Assembly (NCBI RefSeq): GCF_005491425.1
Contig: NZ_CP028083.1
Span: forward strand, 3,656,001 to 3,720,000
Direction of reading: 5' to 3'
DNA length: 64,000 nt
Source of the DNA: Lysinibacillus sp. SGAir0095
GTDB lineage: Bacteria; Bacillota; Bacilli; Bacillales_A; Planococcaceae
Position numbers and translations under genes: made by a program. This document shows, piece by piece, positions 27,877-38,120 of this stretch. Every line of letters begins with the position of its first letter. Positions within the stretch are counted from its first letter, which is position 1. The notes under the pieces are model-generated. The model searched no databases and was not told where the DNA came from. It saw only the letters and a program-made list of their open reading frames with translations.

Positions 27877-29055
27877 TTATGTTCCATCTACATCGATTTT
27901 CCCATAAACACCTCCCCCTCCAACTGTAATCCCTAATTTACCCGTTCTTGCTAAATGAATCATATTTGCTAATTTTTCAGGAATCACTGCTGCTAACTCA
28001 TTAATGGAGGCTTCGTGCAATATATTCATTTCCGTCCCGAAGTTATCCAACAGTTTCGATATTGTTTTCGGACCAATTCCTGGTATAAAGTCGAGCGGAA
28101 CTTGATGGATATAGGGCGGTCTTTCTACTTCTGCTAAAGGGGCACTTGATAATTCAGCAATTCTCTTGGAAACACCTTTTATCAAATGGTTTTTACCGCA
28201 AAAAGGACATCTGGTGTGCCCTTCTTCAGTTATTCGTTCTCCACAATCAGCACAGACTGATTCATGATATTTTCCGAGAAGTGGATTTAAGCCGTAATTT
28301 GTGACAATTGATCGCCCATCCTTTTGATGGAGCGCTTTTTTTAATTCTTCAAAACTGGCATCCGCTAATCGAATTTTTTGATATTCACGAGCAAGCTTTC
28401 CCAGTGAATGGGCGTCTGAATTCGTTACAAAGGTATAAGGGGCTAGCTCACTCATCCTCTCCACCATATACGTATCCGAACTCAAGCCGAGCTCTATAGC
28501 ATCAATTAAGTTTGCATCAAATACTTCATTTAAGCTTTTCTTTACACCCTTCCCGTAAAGACTTTTAAATGGTGTGAACACATGTGCAGGGATGAATAGT
28601 CCACCTAATTCATATACCTTTCGCTGCAACGTCCGCCCATCGCAATAGATTCGCTGAGAGCTCAAATGAATATTTTTTTGCAGTGTACTCATCCACATGG
28701 AAAACGCCCGCATCTTCTCTATGGATGGAAAGTAAGCAAGAATATGAATGGGGCCATGGCAATTCTCATCATAGATTTCGATTTCTGCACCGGGAATCAA
28801 CGTTGTTTTATCGTATCGCACACCGCCTTTTGATAGTTCTTTTGCTTTTCCTTCTCCTATGAGTTGCTCCAACTCTTCAATTACTTCTGGCGAATGACAG
28901 TCTATGATACCGACTAAATCTAACCCCTTTCTAGAGGTTGCTGTTTCCAATATATTCTTTAATGTCATATTTTTGCTTCCTGTAATCTTAACCGCTCTTC
29001 CCTTTTCAGTTCGGCCAATATGTATATGTAAATCGGCGTAAAATTCCTTTAGCAC
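27877..29055 (-). CDS. Endonuclease Q-like PHP-domain protein (YqxK family)
   Basis: 392 residues. The N-terminal PHP metal-dependent phosphoesterase domain has YADLHIHIGRTEKG, IIDCHSPEV, a Glu in ALELGLSSD-type context, and VTNSDAHSLG, the metal ligands of the fold. A zinc-ribbon follows (CADCG...CPFCG) and then a helix-hairpin-helix-like region (FIGPKTISKLLDNFG). This architecture is that of EndoQ, which nicks DNA 5' of deaminated bases; B. subtilis relatives are annotated YqxK. I start at GTG 29055 (AAGGA upstream) because family proteins begin close to the PHP domain. An 18-codon N-terminal extension is open. Confidence 0.85.
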   Translation of the reverse strand: MLKEFYADLHIHIGRTEKGRAVKITGSKNMTLKNILETATSRKGLDLVGIIDCHSPEVIEELEQLIGEGKAKELSKGGVRYDKTTLIPGAEIEIYDENCHGPIHILAYFPSIEKMRAFSMWMSTLQKNIHLSSQRIYCDGRTLQRKVYELGGLFIPAHVFTPFKSLYGKGVKKSLNEVFDANLIDAIELGLSSDTYMVERMSELAPYTFVTNSDAHSLGKLAREYQKIRLADASFEELKKALHQKDGRSIVTNYGLNPLLGKYHESVCADCGERITEEGHTRCPFCGKNHLIKGVSKRIAELSSAPLAEVERPPYIHQVPLDFIPGIGPKTISKLLDNFGTEMNILHEASINELAAVIPEKLANMIHLARTGKLGITVGGGGVYGKIDVDGT

Positions 29056-29311
29056 TATGAACACATCCTTACAATTCTTTATACAAAGAGAATACCCTAA
29101 TCCAAACACTTTGTTTCAAACATTGCACATTATTTACCTTTAAAGGATGATCATGAAAAGCATCAACTTAAGGTTTATGTCTTTTTTGTAAATTTTAAAT
29201 CGCACCTAACATTTCGTAGCATAATTGTGTTAATTTAAATTTTGTATGCAAATTTTCACTTATCGTAAGCATTATAAAATTTTGTCTATTTTACAACAAC
29301 GGAGGCATCCA

Positions 29312-31273
29312 GTGAAAACCATCAAAGCTAAACTAATTACAATATTACTTTCTTTATCTATCATTCCCTTAATCTTAATAACTACAATTATTTTCTTCGT
29401 GACTAATCAGGGTTTTTCTAACTTAACAGAAAGTCAGCAAAATAAGATGATCCATAATGTTCAAAGTGAATTAGATCATGTCTCTAGAGATTTGTTAAAA
29501 ATCACAAATTCTTACTCACGAAACGAACAAATTATCTCGAGTTTTCAATCTGGAAGTCGAGATAATTTGTTAAGCACTGTAGATGAAATTTTTCCACGTT
29601 TACAGGAAGAACATCAATTATCAGTATTCGAATTTGGTGATACTAATGGGATTGTACTTTTGAGAGGACATAATCCCGAAAAATACGGTGATGACAAAAG
29701 CGATATACAAGCTATACAAGAAGCCTTAAATGGAGAATCAATTGCCGGCTTTGAAGTAGGTCAAAGCGGTCTTTCCGTTAGAGCATTTGCCCCCTTATCG
29801 GTAGGTGAAAAAGTAGTTGGTACTCTACAAACAAGTGTTGAAAGTACATTCCTAGAAGAATTAAGTGAACAACTGGAAGGCGTGACTATTAATTTATACG
29901 ACAAGGAAGGGACTACAATTTATTCTTCCAGCCCAGCAAATCCTGATTCACCACTTTCAAAAGACACGCTTGCTCAAATAATGAACGGTGAGATGCCTAC
30001 TATAGAAGTGAAGGAAACAATGGAAACTATTCTTCCTATGAACGATCCAACTGGAAACCAAATCATCGGTGGCATTGGCGTAAAGCAAGACGTTTCAATC
30101 ATACAGCAAATTCAAAACAAACTTTTACTCATTGCTAGCATCATATTGTTAGGAACCGTCATCATTGTTCTGATTATCGCTATCTCCTTTAGTCGTTCGT
30201 TTTCTAAACCAATTGTTCACCTTTCAAAGTCATTAGAAGAGCTTTCAAATGGTAATTTAAATATCGAAACGGCAGAAAGTCCTAGAAAAGACGAGCTTGG
30301 TCACTTATTAAATGCAATGCATGTCATGAAAAGTAAACTCTATGAAACAATGCAAAAGGTATCTCAGTCCGCCCTTCATGTTGCGACACAAAGTGCTGAC
30401 CTTAAAGAAGCTACAGACGAAATACAAGCGGGTTCACTACAGATTTCATCTACAATGACTGAAATCTCATTTGGTTCAGAAAGCCAGGCGAGTAATATAA
30501 CTGACTTAGCTTCAAATACAACAGATTTCTCTGTGGGCATTCAAGATACACGCCAGAAAGGTTATGAAGTAAATGATTCTTCAAAAGAAGTTCTTCAATT
30601 AACTATTGATGGGAAAGAAAAGATGCAGCTTTCAGATGAGCAAATGATAAAAATTGATCAGGTGATGAAAGAAGCCGTTCTTAAAATGAATAGTCTGGAG
30701 ATCCAGACAAAGGAAATTTCAAAGTTAGTCTTAATAATAGAAGAAATCGCTAGTCAAACAAATCTCTTAGCATTGAATGCAGCAATAGAAGCTGCTCGAG
30801 CTGGTGAACAAGGTAAAGGCTTTGCAGTAGTTGCAGAGGAGGTAAGAAAACTGGCTGAACAGGTTTCAAATTCGGTTACAGACATTACGAAGATTGTCGC
30901 TACTATTCAGGATGAAACACATCTTGTTGAATTATCACTTAAGAATGGCTATAAAGAAGTTCAACAAGGCTCTTCACTAATCCAGTCTACCGGGGAAACA
31001 TTTAATCACATCTATGTGTCAATCTCTACTATGGCAGAGAATATAAACAATATCACGAATCATTTAGATGACAATGTAAATCGTACAAACCAAATGCACG
31101 ATTTCATTGAACAAATCGCCTCTGTTTCTGAGGAAACCGCTGCCGCAGTAGAACAAACGGCTGCAACAACACAAGAATTTAATAGCTCCATTGAAGGGAT
31201 TTCTAAAAATACTGAACAGCTTTCCTCACTTGCAGATGATTTAAAAGTTTTAGTTCAACACTTTAAACTATAA
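29312..31273 (+). CDS. Methyl-accepting chemotaxis protein with extracellular Cache-type sensor
   Basis: 653 residues. The first membrane helix (about 8-30) is followed by an extracellular sensor of about 235 residues that looks like a single Cache domain. A second helix (about 265-290), a HAMP domain ([20 protein letters not shown]) and the cytoplasmic signalling coiled coil complete it. The hairpin tip is [20 protein letters not shown]. It detects a small ligand outside and signals to CheA/CheW. I start at GTG 29312, which has GGAGG 6 bases upstream; an in-frame earlier start lacks a ribosome site. It is monocistronic with a strong terminator. Confidence 0.93.
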   Translation: MKTIKAKLITILLSLSIIPLILITTIIFFVTNQGFSNLTESQQNKMIHNVQSELDHVSRDLLKITNSYSRNEQIISSFQSGSRDNLLSTVDEIFPRLQEEHQLSVFEFGDTNGIVLLRGHNPEKYGDDKSDIQAIQEALNGESIAGFEVGQSGLSVRAFAPLSVGEKVVGTLQTSVESTFLEELSEQLEGVTINLYDKEGTTIYSSSPANPDSPLSKDTLAQIMNGEMPTIEVKETMETILPMNDPTGNQIIGGIGVKQDVSIIQQIQNKLLLIASIILLGTVIIVLIIAISFSRSFSKPIVHLSKSLEELSNGNLNIETAESPRKDELGHLLNAMHVMKSKLYETMQKVSQSALHVATQSADLKEATDEIQAGSLQISSTMTEISFGSESQASNITDLASNTTDFSVGIQDTRQKGYEVNDSSKEVLQLTIDGKEKMQLSDEQMIKIDQVMKEAVLKMNSLEIQTKEISKLVLIIEEIASQTNLLALNAAIEAARAGEQGKGFAVVAEEVRKLAEQVSNSVTDITKIVATIQDETHLVELSLKNGYKEVQQGSSLIQSTGETFNHIYVSISTMAENINNITNHLDDNVNRTNQMHDFIEQIASVSEETAAAVEQTAATTQEFNSSIEGISKNTEQLSSLADDLKVLVQHFKL

Positions 31274-31279
31274 AACCTT

Positions 31280-31323
31280 ACACCTTTAAGTTAGCTTCAT
31301 AGCTAGTTTAAAGGTGTTTTTTT
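31280..31323 (+). terminator. Terminator of the chemoreceptor gene
   Basis: ACACCTTTAA and TTAAAGGTGT arms with an inner AGCT/AGCT stem, followed by eight T. Confidence 0.85.
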
Positions 31324-31422
31324 GTTCAATAGCAGCAATATATATTAGACGCATGGTTTTTTTTCTACTATAATATCAACATATTAAATTTTCTAAATAT
31401 TCAATTTTATAGGAGGTTACCT

Positions 31423-32781
31423 ATGCCAAAATTTGCACATGTATTTCAAGGAACTGCATTTTCTAGCAAGAGTTTTTCAGAGGTTACTATATTAAAAGAT
31501 TATTTATATTGTATTAATCAAAATGGTATTATTGAGAAATTGATATCTCCCGAAGATAAGCAGTATGAAGCTTTACTCAATGAATATGAAGGTAAAGAGA
31601 ATTTTCACCGATTATCAGAAGGCGAATATGTATTGCCTGGATTTATAGATCTCCATGTACATGCCGCACAATGGGCTCAATCTGGTACTGCCCTCGACCT
31701 TCCGCTAGAAGAATGGTTAAATGCATATACCTTCCCTGTCGAAGCTAAGTTTTCAAATCTCGATTTTGCACAATCCGTCTATGAAGATTTAGTTAAAACA
31801 CTACTCGCTAACGGAACTACGACCGTACTTTATTTCGCCACTGTACATAAAGAAGCCAGTCTATTATTAGCTAAAATCTGCGCCGACCTCGGACAACGTG
31901 GTCTTGTAGGAAAAGTAGTCATGGATAACGTCGAACAGTGCCCGGACTATTACCGTGACGCCAATACTGAAATAGCCCTTAAAGAAACAGAGGAATTTAT
32001 TATCGAGGTACAACAATTAAACAAGCAAACAAAGCAAGGGATTTTTCCGGTTGTTACACCTCGCTTTATACCAAGCTGTACGGACGAGGCTTTAAAAGGG
32101 TTAGGTGAACTAGCAGCTAAATATAATACGCATATTCAGTCCCATTGTAGTGAAAGTGATTGGCAGCATGACTATGTGAAAGATCGTTTTAAGAAACATG
32201 ATGCTTTTGCTTTAAATGATTTTGGATTACTGCAAGAAAAATCCATCATGGCCCACTGTAACTTTATAGCCGATGAGGACGCAAAACTTTTTGCAGCGAC
32301 AGGCACAGCAGCTGCCCATTGTCCCATTTCAAATGTCTTTTTCTCAAATGGTGTGTTTCCTGCCAAGCATATCCATGAACAAGGGGTGGATATCGGCTTA
32401 GGTACAGATGTCTCTGGAGGCTTCTCTCCTAGTCTTTTTGATAACCTCAGACAAGCTGTAATCGCTTCAAGAATGCTAGAGGAAGGTGTAGATACAACGG
32501 TGTCTGGCGACAAAAGAGGTGTCTCTTCTTCCCGTCTAACTACAAGTGAAGCATTCTACTTTGCTACAGCTGGCGGCGGAGAATCCTTAAGCCTACCCAT
32601 CGGTAAAATTGAAGAAAATTACGCTTGGGACATACAAATCATAAATACAACTCTTCCCACAGCAAAACTCCCTATATTTAACGATCCATTAGAAGATGTA
32701 TTTCAAAAAATCCTGTATCTTGCCCGACCAGAAAACATTCAAGAAGTGTGGGTTCAAGGGGAACAAGTACATCGGAGATAG
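31423..32781 (+). CDS. guaD: Guanine deaminase (amidohydrolase type)
   Basis: 452 residues. This is the zinc amidohydrolase form, with HVHAAQW for the two metal His, HCSESDW for the third His, HC in MAHCNFI, and GLGTDVSGG with the catalytic Asp. It deaminates guanine to xanthine. It differs from B. subtilis GuaD, which is a small cytidine-deaminase-like protein, so the symbol refers to function. AGGAGG lies 6 bases before the ATG. It is monocistronic. A guanine riboswitch controls guaA elsewhere in the window, but none is seen here. Confidence 0.92.
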   Translation: MPKFAHVFQGTAFSSKSFSEVTILKDYLYCINQNGIIEKLISPEDKQYEALLNEYEGKENFHRLSEGEYVLPGFIDLHVHAAQWAQSGTALDLPLEEWLNAYTFPVEAKFSNLDFAQSVYEDLVKTLLANGTTTVLYFATVHKEASLLLAKICADLGQRGLVGKVVMDNVEQCPDYYRDANTEIALKETEEFIIEVQQLNKQTKQGIFPVVTPRFIPSCTDEALKGLGELAAKYNTHIQSHCSESDWQHDYVKDRFKKHDAFALNDFGLLQEKSIMAHCNFIADEDAKLFAATGTAAAHCPISNVFFSNGVFPAKHIHEQGVDIGLGTDVSGGFSPSLFDNLRQAVIASRMLEEGVDTTVSGDKRGVSSSRLTTSEAFYFATAGGGESLSLPIGKIEENYAWDIQIINTTLPTAKLPIFNDPLEDVFQKILYLARPENIQEVWVQGEQVHRR

Positions 32782-32797
32782 AGTTGGAGCGAATTTA

Positions 32798-32840
32798 AAA
32801 GGAGCAGTCTCAATTACAGAGACCACTCCTTTCAACTTTT
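32798..32840 (+). terminator. Hairpin between guaD and the DUF423 gene
   Basis: AAAGGAG-GTCTC and GAGAC-CTCCTTT form a 12-pair interrupted stem between two convergent genes. The T tract is short on both sides. Confidence 0.6.
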
Positions 32841-33210
32841 AAATAACCTCAATAAATAGTAGAACCCAACCCGCTAAGAATAACAGACCACCGATGGGTG
32901 TAATGGCTCCTAATTTTTTTACGCCTGTTACAGATAAGACATATAAACTACCAGAAAAGAACACAACACCTGCAAACATTAAATACCCAGCCCAAGATAA
33001 TAAGCTTGAAGTTCCTAATAACACATCATTTGAAAGAATACCTAGAAGAATTAATCCTAATGCATGGTACATTTGATATTGAACTGCTGTATTCCAAATT
33101 TGTTCAAAGCGTGGCTCAGGAAACTTATCCTTTAAAGCATGTGCCCCGAAAGCACCAAGTACTACACCTAAAAAGGCTAATATTGCTCCAATTACTAATA
33201 AGACGTTCAT
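32839..33210 (-). CDS. DUF423 membrane protein (YwdK family)
   Basis: 123 residues with four predicted membrane helices, and the family signature GAFGAHALKDKF after the first helix and QYQMYHALGL before the second. Proteins of this family are small integral membrane proteins without an established function. AAGGAG lies 9 bases before the ATG. Length and motifs match B. subtilis YwdK. It appears to be a single gene. Confidence 0.88.
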   Translation of the reverse strand: MNVLLVIGAILAFLGVVLGAFGAHALKDKFPEPRFEQIWNTAVQYQMYHALGLILLGILSNDVLLGTSSLLSWAGYLMFAGVVFFSGSLYVLSVTGVKKLGAITPIGGLLFLAGWVLLFIEVI

Positions 33211-33324
33211 ATATAAACGCTCCTTTTATGTATTTATCAATTTTACTATATAGTTTTCTATGCTCCGATGACAATAAAAAACCATATATACTCTATTTTA
33301 TATTAGAATATATACGGCAATTTC

Positions 33325-33819
33325 TTATTTTGTGAATCTGTATGTTTTAGTATCACCATTTTCGAACTTCACTTCTAGTTCAAATTCTGTGTAGTTCTCG
33401 TCTAAACCAAAGGCTGTCATCACTTGATTTAAAACCTCTTGATCCTCGGTATTCTCATCAAAAGTTAACTGTTCCAGATATTGGGCAAAATGATTGTAAG
33501 CCTCATCACCAGAAGTATCGATACGATTAACTTCGTCTTCAAATTCTGCCGCTATACCATTTTGGTTACTCGTATATTCAGCATTGTAGGAAACATCATT
33601 TGCATATTCCACATCTAAATCAAAATGAGTGAAATTGTAAGCTGTATCCTCTTGTTGATTTCCCTCACTTTGACCATTTGTTTGTTCTTCATTTTCGGTA
33701 GTCATTTCATTAGTTGGTTCAGGATTTGTCACTAATTCATCTTGATCTACATCATCATCGCCACAACCAACTAGAACTCCTAATAACAATGAACTTGTTA
33801 ATATTAATTTTAATTTCAT
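33325..33819 (-). CDS. YusW-like lipoprotein
   Basis: 164 residues with a lipoprotein signal (basic start, hydrophobic core and lipobox LVGC, Cys near 19). An acidic Glu/Asn/Gln-rich linker follows, then a C-terminal domain like the YusW family (FDLDVEYAND..., ending ENGDTKTYRF). It is expected on the outer face of the membrane. I prefer ATG 33819, because GGGGGA lies 9 bases upstream; a GTG two codons earlier is possible. The function of YusW proteins is not known. Confidence 0.78.
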   Translation of the reverse strand: MKLKLILTSSLLLGVLVGCGDDDVDQDELVTNPEPTNEMTTENEEQTNGQSEGNQQEDTAYNFTHFDLDVEYANDVSYNAEYTSNQNGIAAEFEDEVNRIDTSGDEAYNHFAQYLEQLTFDENTEDQEVLNQVMTAFGLDENYTEFELEVKFENGDTKTYRFTK

Positions 33820-33975
33820 GTACACATTTCCCCCTTTTTTTATATGTATATTTTCCCCTTAAAATAAATAATTTATCCATTTCCTAACCAAAATATAAAA
33901 ATGTACTATAATCTAAATCCAATTATGCTATTTACAACCTTAATAGTTTAAGTTAAACTAATTTCAATTCAATAA

Positions 33976-33989
33976 TTCAACGCGTTGAA
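33976..33989. promoter_or_regulatory. Palindrome upstream of the PTS-IIC-like gene
   Basis: TTCAACGCGTTGAA is a perfect 14-base palindrome, 80 bases before the permease gene, in an otherwise plain AT-rich region. It could be an operator for an unknown regulator. Confidence 0.35.
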
Positions 33990-34069
33990 GCGCTAAATCT
34001 TTTTATCTATTCATAATTTTTATACATACACAGTAGAAAACTATAATTATTAGAAAGAGGCTCATGCAT

Positions 34070-35107
34070 ATGAAAGACTTCTTCAGTAAACTCCTAAATG
34101 GGATGAGTATCGCCATCGTTTGCGCTCTTATTCCCAATGCTTTGCTTGGTGAAATATTAAAGTTGATTATTCCTTCTGTTCCATCACTTCAGCATCTATT
34201 CGATGCCACTGTTATTGTTATGAGTATGCTACCTCTCTTAACGGGTATTTTGGTAGGAATGCAATTTAAATTAACTCAGATTCAAACAGCAAGTGTCGGC
34301 ATTGCCACTGTCATTGGAAGTGGAGCCATTATAAAAACTGCTGAAGGATTATTTACCTTAAACGGTATTGGTGTAACCCTTAACTCGGGTTTAACCGCTG
34401 CTCTTGCGGTACTTTTCGTAAAGCTTGTTGGCGAAAGGTTAAAAGAGTACTCCATTCTTTTGATTCCGATGTTATCAGTAGTGATTCCAGGCATGATTGG
34501 GTACATGATCTTACCTTATGTGAAAACAAGTGCTGGATTGATTGGTGAAGGAGTTGCTTACTTAACAGGTTTACAGCCTGTCTTAATGGGGGCACTACTT
34601 GCCGTGATTTTTGGTGTTGTTATCATTTCGCCGATTTCTACAGTTGGTATCGCAACTGTCATTATGCTTTCGGGTATTGGATCTGGAGCTGCAAATTTAG
34701 GTATTGTTGCAGTTGGTATGGGATTATTCTTAGCTAGCCTAAAAGCAAATTCATTAGGTACAGCCTTAGCTCATGTATTAGGGTCACCTAAAATTCAAAT
34801 GCGAAACTTCTTTATGAAGCCAACTATCGCTATTCCAATGTTAATATCTGCTGCTATACTCGGCGGACTTGCTGGCGTATTCAATGTTCAAGGAACACCT
34901 TATAGTGCAGGATTTGGTTTATCCGGCTTAGTGGGCCCATTAAATTATATCAATTTGGCTGAAGGTGGCTGGACTAGCTCGAACATCGCCATCATGTTGA
35001 GCATGTTCTTTGTCCTCCCACTCATCCTAAACCTATTCTTTATTTATATATTTAAAAAGAAACTGAAGCTAGTGAAGGATGAAGATTATAAGTTAGATTT
35101 TGAATGA
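34070..35107 (+). CDS. PTS EIIC-like membrane permease (PTS_EIIC_2 type), orphan
   Basis: 345 residues with about ten membrane helices. Repeated Gly/Ala-rich segments, such as VGIATVIGSGAIIKTAEG and SPISTVGIATVIMLSGIGSGAANLG, match the small family of PTS IIC-like permeases that occur without IIA or IIB domains. No PTS partner genes lie near, so the transported solute and the energy source are unknown. AAGAGG is 9 bases before ATG 34070; an ATG two codons earlier is only 3 bases from it. It is monocistronic and ended by a good terminator. Confidence 0.8.
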   Translation: MKDFFSKLLNGMSIAIVCALIPNALLGEILKLIIPSVPSLQHLFDATVIVMSMLPLLTGILVGMQFKLTQIQTASVGIATVIGSGAIIKTAEGLFTLNGIGVTLNSGLTAALAVLFVKLVGERLKEYSILLIPMLSVVIPGMIGYMILPYVKTSAGLIGEGVAYLTGLQPVLMGALLAVIFGVVIISPISTVGIATVIMLSGIGSGAANLGIVAVGMGLFLASLKANSLGTALAHVLGSPKIQMRNFFMKPTIAIPMLISAAILGGLAGVFNVQGTPYSAGFGLSGLVGPLNYINLAEGGWTSSNIAIMLSMFFVLPLILNLFFIYIFKKKLKLVKDEDYKLDFE

Positions 35108-35111
35108 TATG

Positions 35112-35156
35112 AAAAACACAACTTGAGCCTAATAATGGTCGAGTTGTGTTTTTTTC
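35112..35156 (+). terminator. Terminator of the PTS-IIC-like gene
   Basis: AAACACAACT and AGTTGTGTTT arms (plus an inner GA/TC pair) are followed by seven T, and lie five bases after the stop. Confidence 0.85.
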
Positions 35157-35228
35157 TACATATTTATTTTATTAACAGAAAGTGCTTAGATGGCTCACTT
35201 AAGTGCGTTTTTATTTACCGCTTAGAAC

Positions 35229-36068
35229 TTAAGCTTCTTTTTTCTCTGCTGTTGTCTTTCTCTTTCTTGTAGTAGTTTTCTTTTTAGTAGTTGATGTTTT
35301 ATCAAGAGACGCTTGTAGGGCTGCCATCAAATCAGTCATATCAGATGGAACAACCGTCTCTTTTTCACTTACTGTAACTGTTAGCTCCCCATTTTTCTTC
35401 TGCTCAATTAGTTCAAGCAGTGCTGTTCGATAATCGTCCTGATACTTATCGGGCTCAAATTTTGCCGATAATTGGTCAATAAGCATCAATGCCGTATCAA
35501 GCTCTTTTTCAGTAATTTTTTCATCACTCGGAATGTTAGGAACCTCTTCTGTACTACGCACCTCATCAGGAAAATGAATGGTTTCCATTACTAAAGTTTC
35601 TCCATAGACACGTACAATAGCTAGCTGCTCCTTTGAACGAATTGTAATTTTGGCGACACCAATTTTCCCTGAATCGCTTAACGCCTTCCGTAAAAGTGCG
35701 TATGCCTTCCCTCCTCCAGTATCTGGAGCAAGAAAATAACTGCGCTCAAAATAGATTGGATCAATTTCTTCCAGCTTTACAAACTCGATGATTTCTACTG
35801 CTTTGTCTTCATTTTCCTTGCGCAGTTTTTCGAGCTCTTCATCATCTAACACAACAAATTTATTTTTCGAGTATTCATAGGCTTTTACTATATCTTCACT
35901 TTTTACTTCCTGCGCACATACCGGGCATACCTTTTGATAATTAATTGGGCTATTACACTCTTTATGGAGCTGACGCAGCTTGATATCTTTATTTTCAGTA
36001 GCTGTATGTAGCTTCACTGGTATATTGACCAGTCCAAAGCTAATACTGCCTTTCCAAACTGTATGCAA
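35229..36068 (-). CDS. ku: DNA end-binding protein Ku
   Basis: 279-residue bacterial Ku (YkoV in B. subtilis). The start MHTVWKGSISFGLVNIPVKL is diagnostic, followed by the beta-barrel ring domain that threads DNA ends. A Lys/Thr-rich C-terminal tail (TTKKKTTTRKRKTT) binds DNA. It recruits LigD for non-homologous end joining. It is divergent from ligD with about 100 bases between, so the two may share control; in B. subtilis the pair is made in the forespore. A CPVC/CNSP-type Cys pair near residue 40 resembles the zinc-like hook of many bacterial Ku proteins. Confidence 0.95.
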   Translation of the reverse strand: MHTVWKGSISFGLVNIPVKLHTATENKDIKLRQLHKECNSPINYQKVCPVCAQEVKSEDIVKAYEYSKNKFVVLDDEELEKLRKENEDKAVEIIEFVKLEEIDPIYFERSYFLAPDTGGGKAYALLRKALSDSGKIGVAKITIRSKEQLAIVRVYGETLVMETIHFPDEVRSTEEVPNIPSDEKITEKELDTALMLIDQLSAKFEPDKYQDDYRTALLELIEQKKNGELTVTVSEKETVVPSDMTDLMAALQASLDKTSTTKKKTTTRKRKTTAEKKEA

Positions 36069-36169
36069 ATTTATTCACCTACTTTTTTCTTATTATGCTG
36101 ATTCTAGCTGTTAACTATGTATAACCATCTAATTATGTTAAAAACTAAATGAAAAAAGAGGTTTTCCAA

Positions 36170-38020
36170 ATGAAACCGATGCTCTTAACATCAGCAGAAA
36201 CTGCACCAACTGGTGATGATTGGATATACGAAGTAAAATATGATGGTTTTCGATGTATTTTAAAATGGGATTCAGATGGCATAACTTTAATTAGTCGAAA
36301 TGATAAAGAATTGACCGATTACTTCCCTGAAATCATTCATTACTGCGAAAACATAGTAGATAGAATTTCTCCCCATTTCCCCCTCATTTTAGATGGTGAG
36401 ATTGTTTATTTACAGAATGACTACAAAAGTGATTTTTCAACTGTGCAATCCAGAGGAAGAATGCGTACTAAAAAAACGATTGTTGAATCCAGCGAAAAGT
36501 ACCCTTGTAACTTTATAGCCTTTGATTTACTTCAAATAAATGGTGAAGATATTACACAAGCAGCACTTGAGAAGCGAAAACAAAAACTTCTCACATTATT
36601 TAAAAACGTTCAGTTACCCCTTTCTCCCTTCTACAAGAATAGAGGAAATCTCCAATTAGTGGCGGTGTTTCATGATAGTAATCGACTATGGGATAAAATA
36701 AAAGAATGGAACGGCGAAGGGCTAATCGCCAAAAAAAGTAGCAGTCTGTGGGAGAGTGGCAAAAGGTCAAGTCTGTGGTTAAAGGTGAAAAATTGGCGCA
36801 TCGTGACAATTATTCTGACTGTTTTCGATCAAACAAATGGTTATTTTAATGGTGCAGTTTTTTCTGGAGAAGAATTGGTAGAAATCACTACGTTCCGTCA
36901 CGGGCTTACGGATGAAGAGATGCAAACCCTTGCAAAGTTTTTTCAAACGAACGGTACGAAAACCTCCCCTACAACCTGGACACTTCCTCCATCCATTTGT
37001 GTTGATGTAGCTTGTATTGATTTCGATGGAAAAAAGCTTCGCGAACCGCGCTTTGAAGCATTCCGGTTTGACGTTCCCTCATCTAGCGCTACCTGGAAAA
37101 GGATGTTAAGAGGGCTAACGCCAATACCTGAGAAAGTAGAAATTACTCACCCTGATAAGCCTGTTTGGCCAGCAGTCGGCTTGGAGAAGGATGATTATAT
37201 TTACTATCTTCAGGAAGTGGCACCTTTCTTTTTATCATTTTTGAAAAATCGTCTACTTACATCCATCAGGTTTCCTCATGGTGTGCCGGGTGAAAGTTTT
37301 TATCAGAAAAATGCACCTGATTATACGCCTAGCTTTATCAACACAAGTATGGAGGAAGATATTGAATATATCGTATGCAATGATATGAGGACCTTATTGT
37401 GGTTAGGAAATCAACTGGTAATCGAATTTCATATCCCCTTTAAAACAATCGATACAACATGTCCTACAGAAATTGTATTTGACTTGGATCCACCTTCAGT
37501 GGATGAATTTTCATTAGCTATTGAAGCTGCGCTATATATGAAAGCGATATTTGATAAATTCAATCTACAATCCTTTATCAAAACCTCCGGGGGTAAAGGT
37601 TTGCAAATTTATATCCCACTTCCAAGAGATCGGTTTACGTTTGATGAAACAAGAATTTTTACAGAGTTTGTGTGCCGCTTTTTAGTAGAACAAAATCCAA
37701 AATGGTTTACCATAGAACGCATGAAAAAAAATCGAGGAAACCGTTTATATTTAGATTACATTCAGCATGCTGAAGGAAAAACGATTGTTAGTCCCTATTC
37801 CCCAAGAGGAAATGAGACTGGCTTAATAGCAACCCCTTTGGAATGGCATGAAGTAACAAGTACTCTGACTCCCAAAAAATTCACTATCCCAGCTGTTTTG
37901 GATCGCATTAAAAAGAAGGGCGATTTATTCAATGATTTCTATAAAGTCGGAGAAAACCAACCCTTTGAAGCTGTACTTACTACGTTAAAGGAACTCATGA
38001 AAAAAAATAAGGAGAGCTAA
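36170..38020 (+). CDS. ligD: Multifunctional DNA repair ligase LigD (ligase-polymerase)
   Basis: 616 residues. The N-terminal half is an ATP-dependent ligase with the adenylated Lys in EVKYDGFR (Lys 23) and motif LDGEIV, then an OB domain. The C-terminal half is an archaeo-eukaryotic primase-type polymerase with DLDPP (metal Asp pair) and SGGKGLQIYIPL. There is no 3'-phosphoesterase domain, as in B. subtilis YkoU, whose length (about 610) it matches. With Ku it repairs double-strand breaks, typically in spores or stationary cells. I start at ATG 36170, with AGAGG 8 bases upstream, rather than seven codons earlier. Confidence 0.95.
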   Translation: MKPMLLTSAETAPTGDDWIYEVKYDGFRCILKWDSDGITLISRNDKELTDYFPEIIHYCENIVDRISPHFPLILDGEIVYLQNDYKSDFSTVQSRGRMRTKKTIVESSEKYPCNFIAFDLLQINGEDITQAALEKRKQKLLTLFKNVQLPLSPFYKNRGNLQLVAVFHDSNRLWDKIKEWNGEGLIAKKSSSLWESGKRSSLWLKVKNWRIVTIILTVFDQTNGYFNGAVFSGEELVEITTFRHGLTDEEMQTLAKFFQTNGTKTSPTTWTLPPSICVDVACIDFDGKKLREPRFEAFRFDVPSSSATWKRMLRGLTPIPEKVEITHPDKPVWPAVGLEKDDYIYYLQEVAPFFLSFLKNRLLTSIRFPHGVPGESFYQKNAPDYTPSFINTSMEEDIEYIVCNDMRTLLWLGNQLVIEFHIPFKTIDTTCPTEIVFDLDPPSVDEFSLAIEAALYMKAIFDKFNLQSFIKTSGGKGLQIYIPLPRDRFTFDETRIFTEFVCRFLVEQNPKWFTIERMKKNRGNRLYLDYIQHAEGKTIVSPYSPRGNETGLIATPLEWHEVTSTLTPKKFTIPAVLDRIKKKGDLFNDFYKVGENQPFEAVLTTLKELMKKNKES

Positions 38021-38031
38021 GGATTTTAACA

Positions 38032-38080
38032 GATGAAGGACTTTGGTGGCGTATGTTCATTTTTGTCCTTCATCATTTTT
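38032..38080 (+). terminator. ligD terminator
   Basis: GATGAAGGAC (38032-38041) pairs with GTCCTTCATC (38065-38074), followed by a T run. The right arm can instead pair with a third copy, ATGAAGGAC (38081-38089), giving a shorter hairpin facing the minus-strand ctaG gene. Confidence 0.75.
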
Positions 38081-38120
38081 ATGAAGGACACTTTTATGGA
38101 ACTCCTCATCCTTTTTACTT

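Noticed and set aside
27742-27936. 64-codon plus-strand frame
   Set aside because: It runs through the esterase terminator and into the end of the EndoQ-like gene.
32798-32840. Guanine riboswitch for guaD
   Set aside because: The structure lies downstream of guaD and lacks purine-aptamer elements; it is only a terminator-like hairpin. Nothing aptamer-like precedes guaD.
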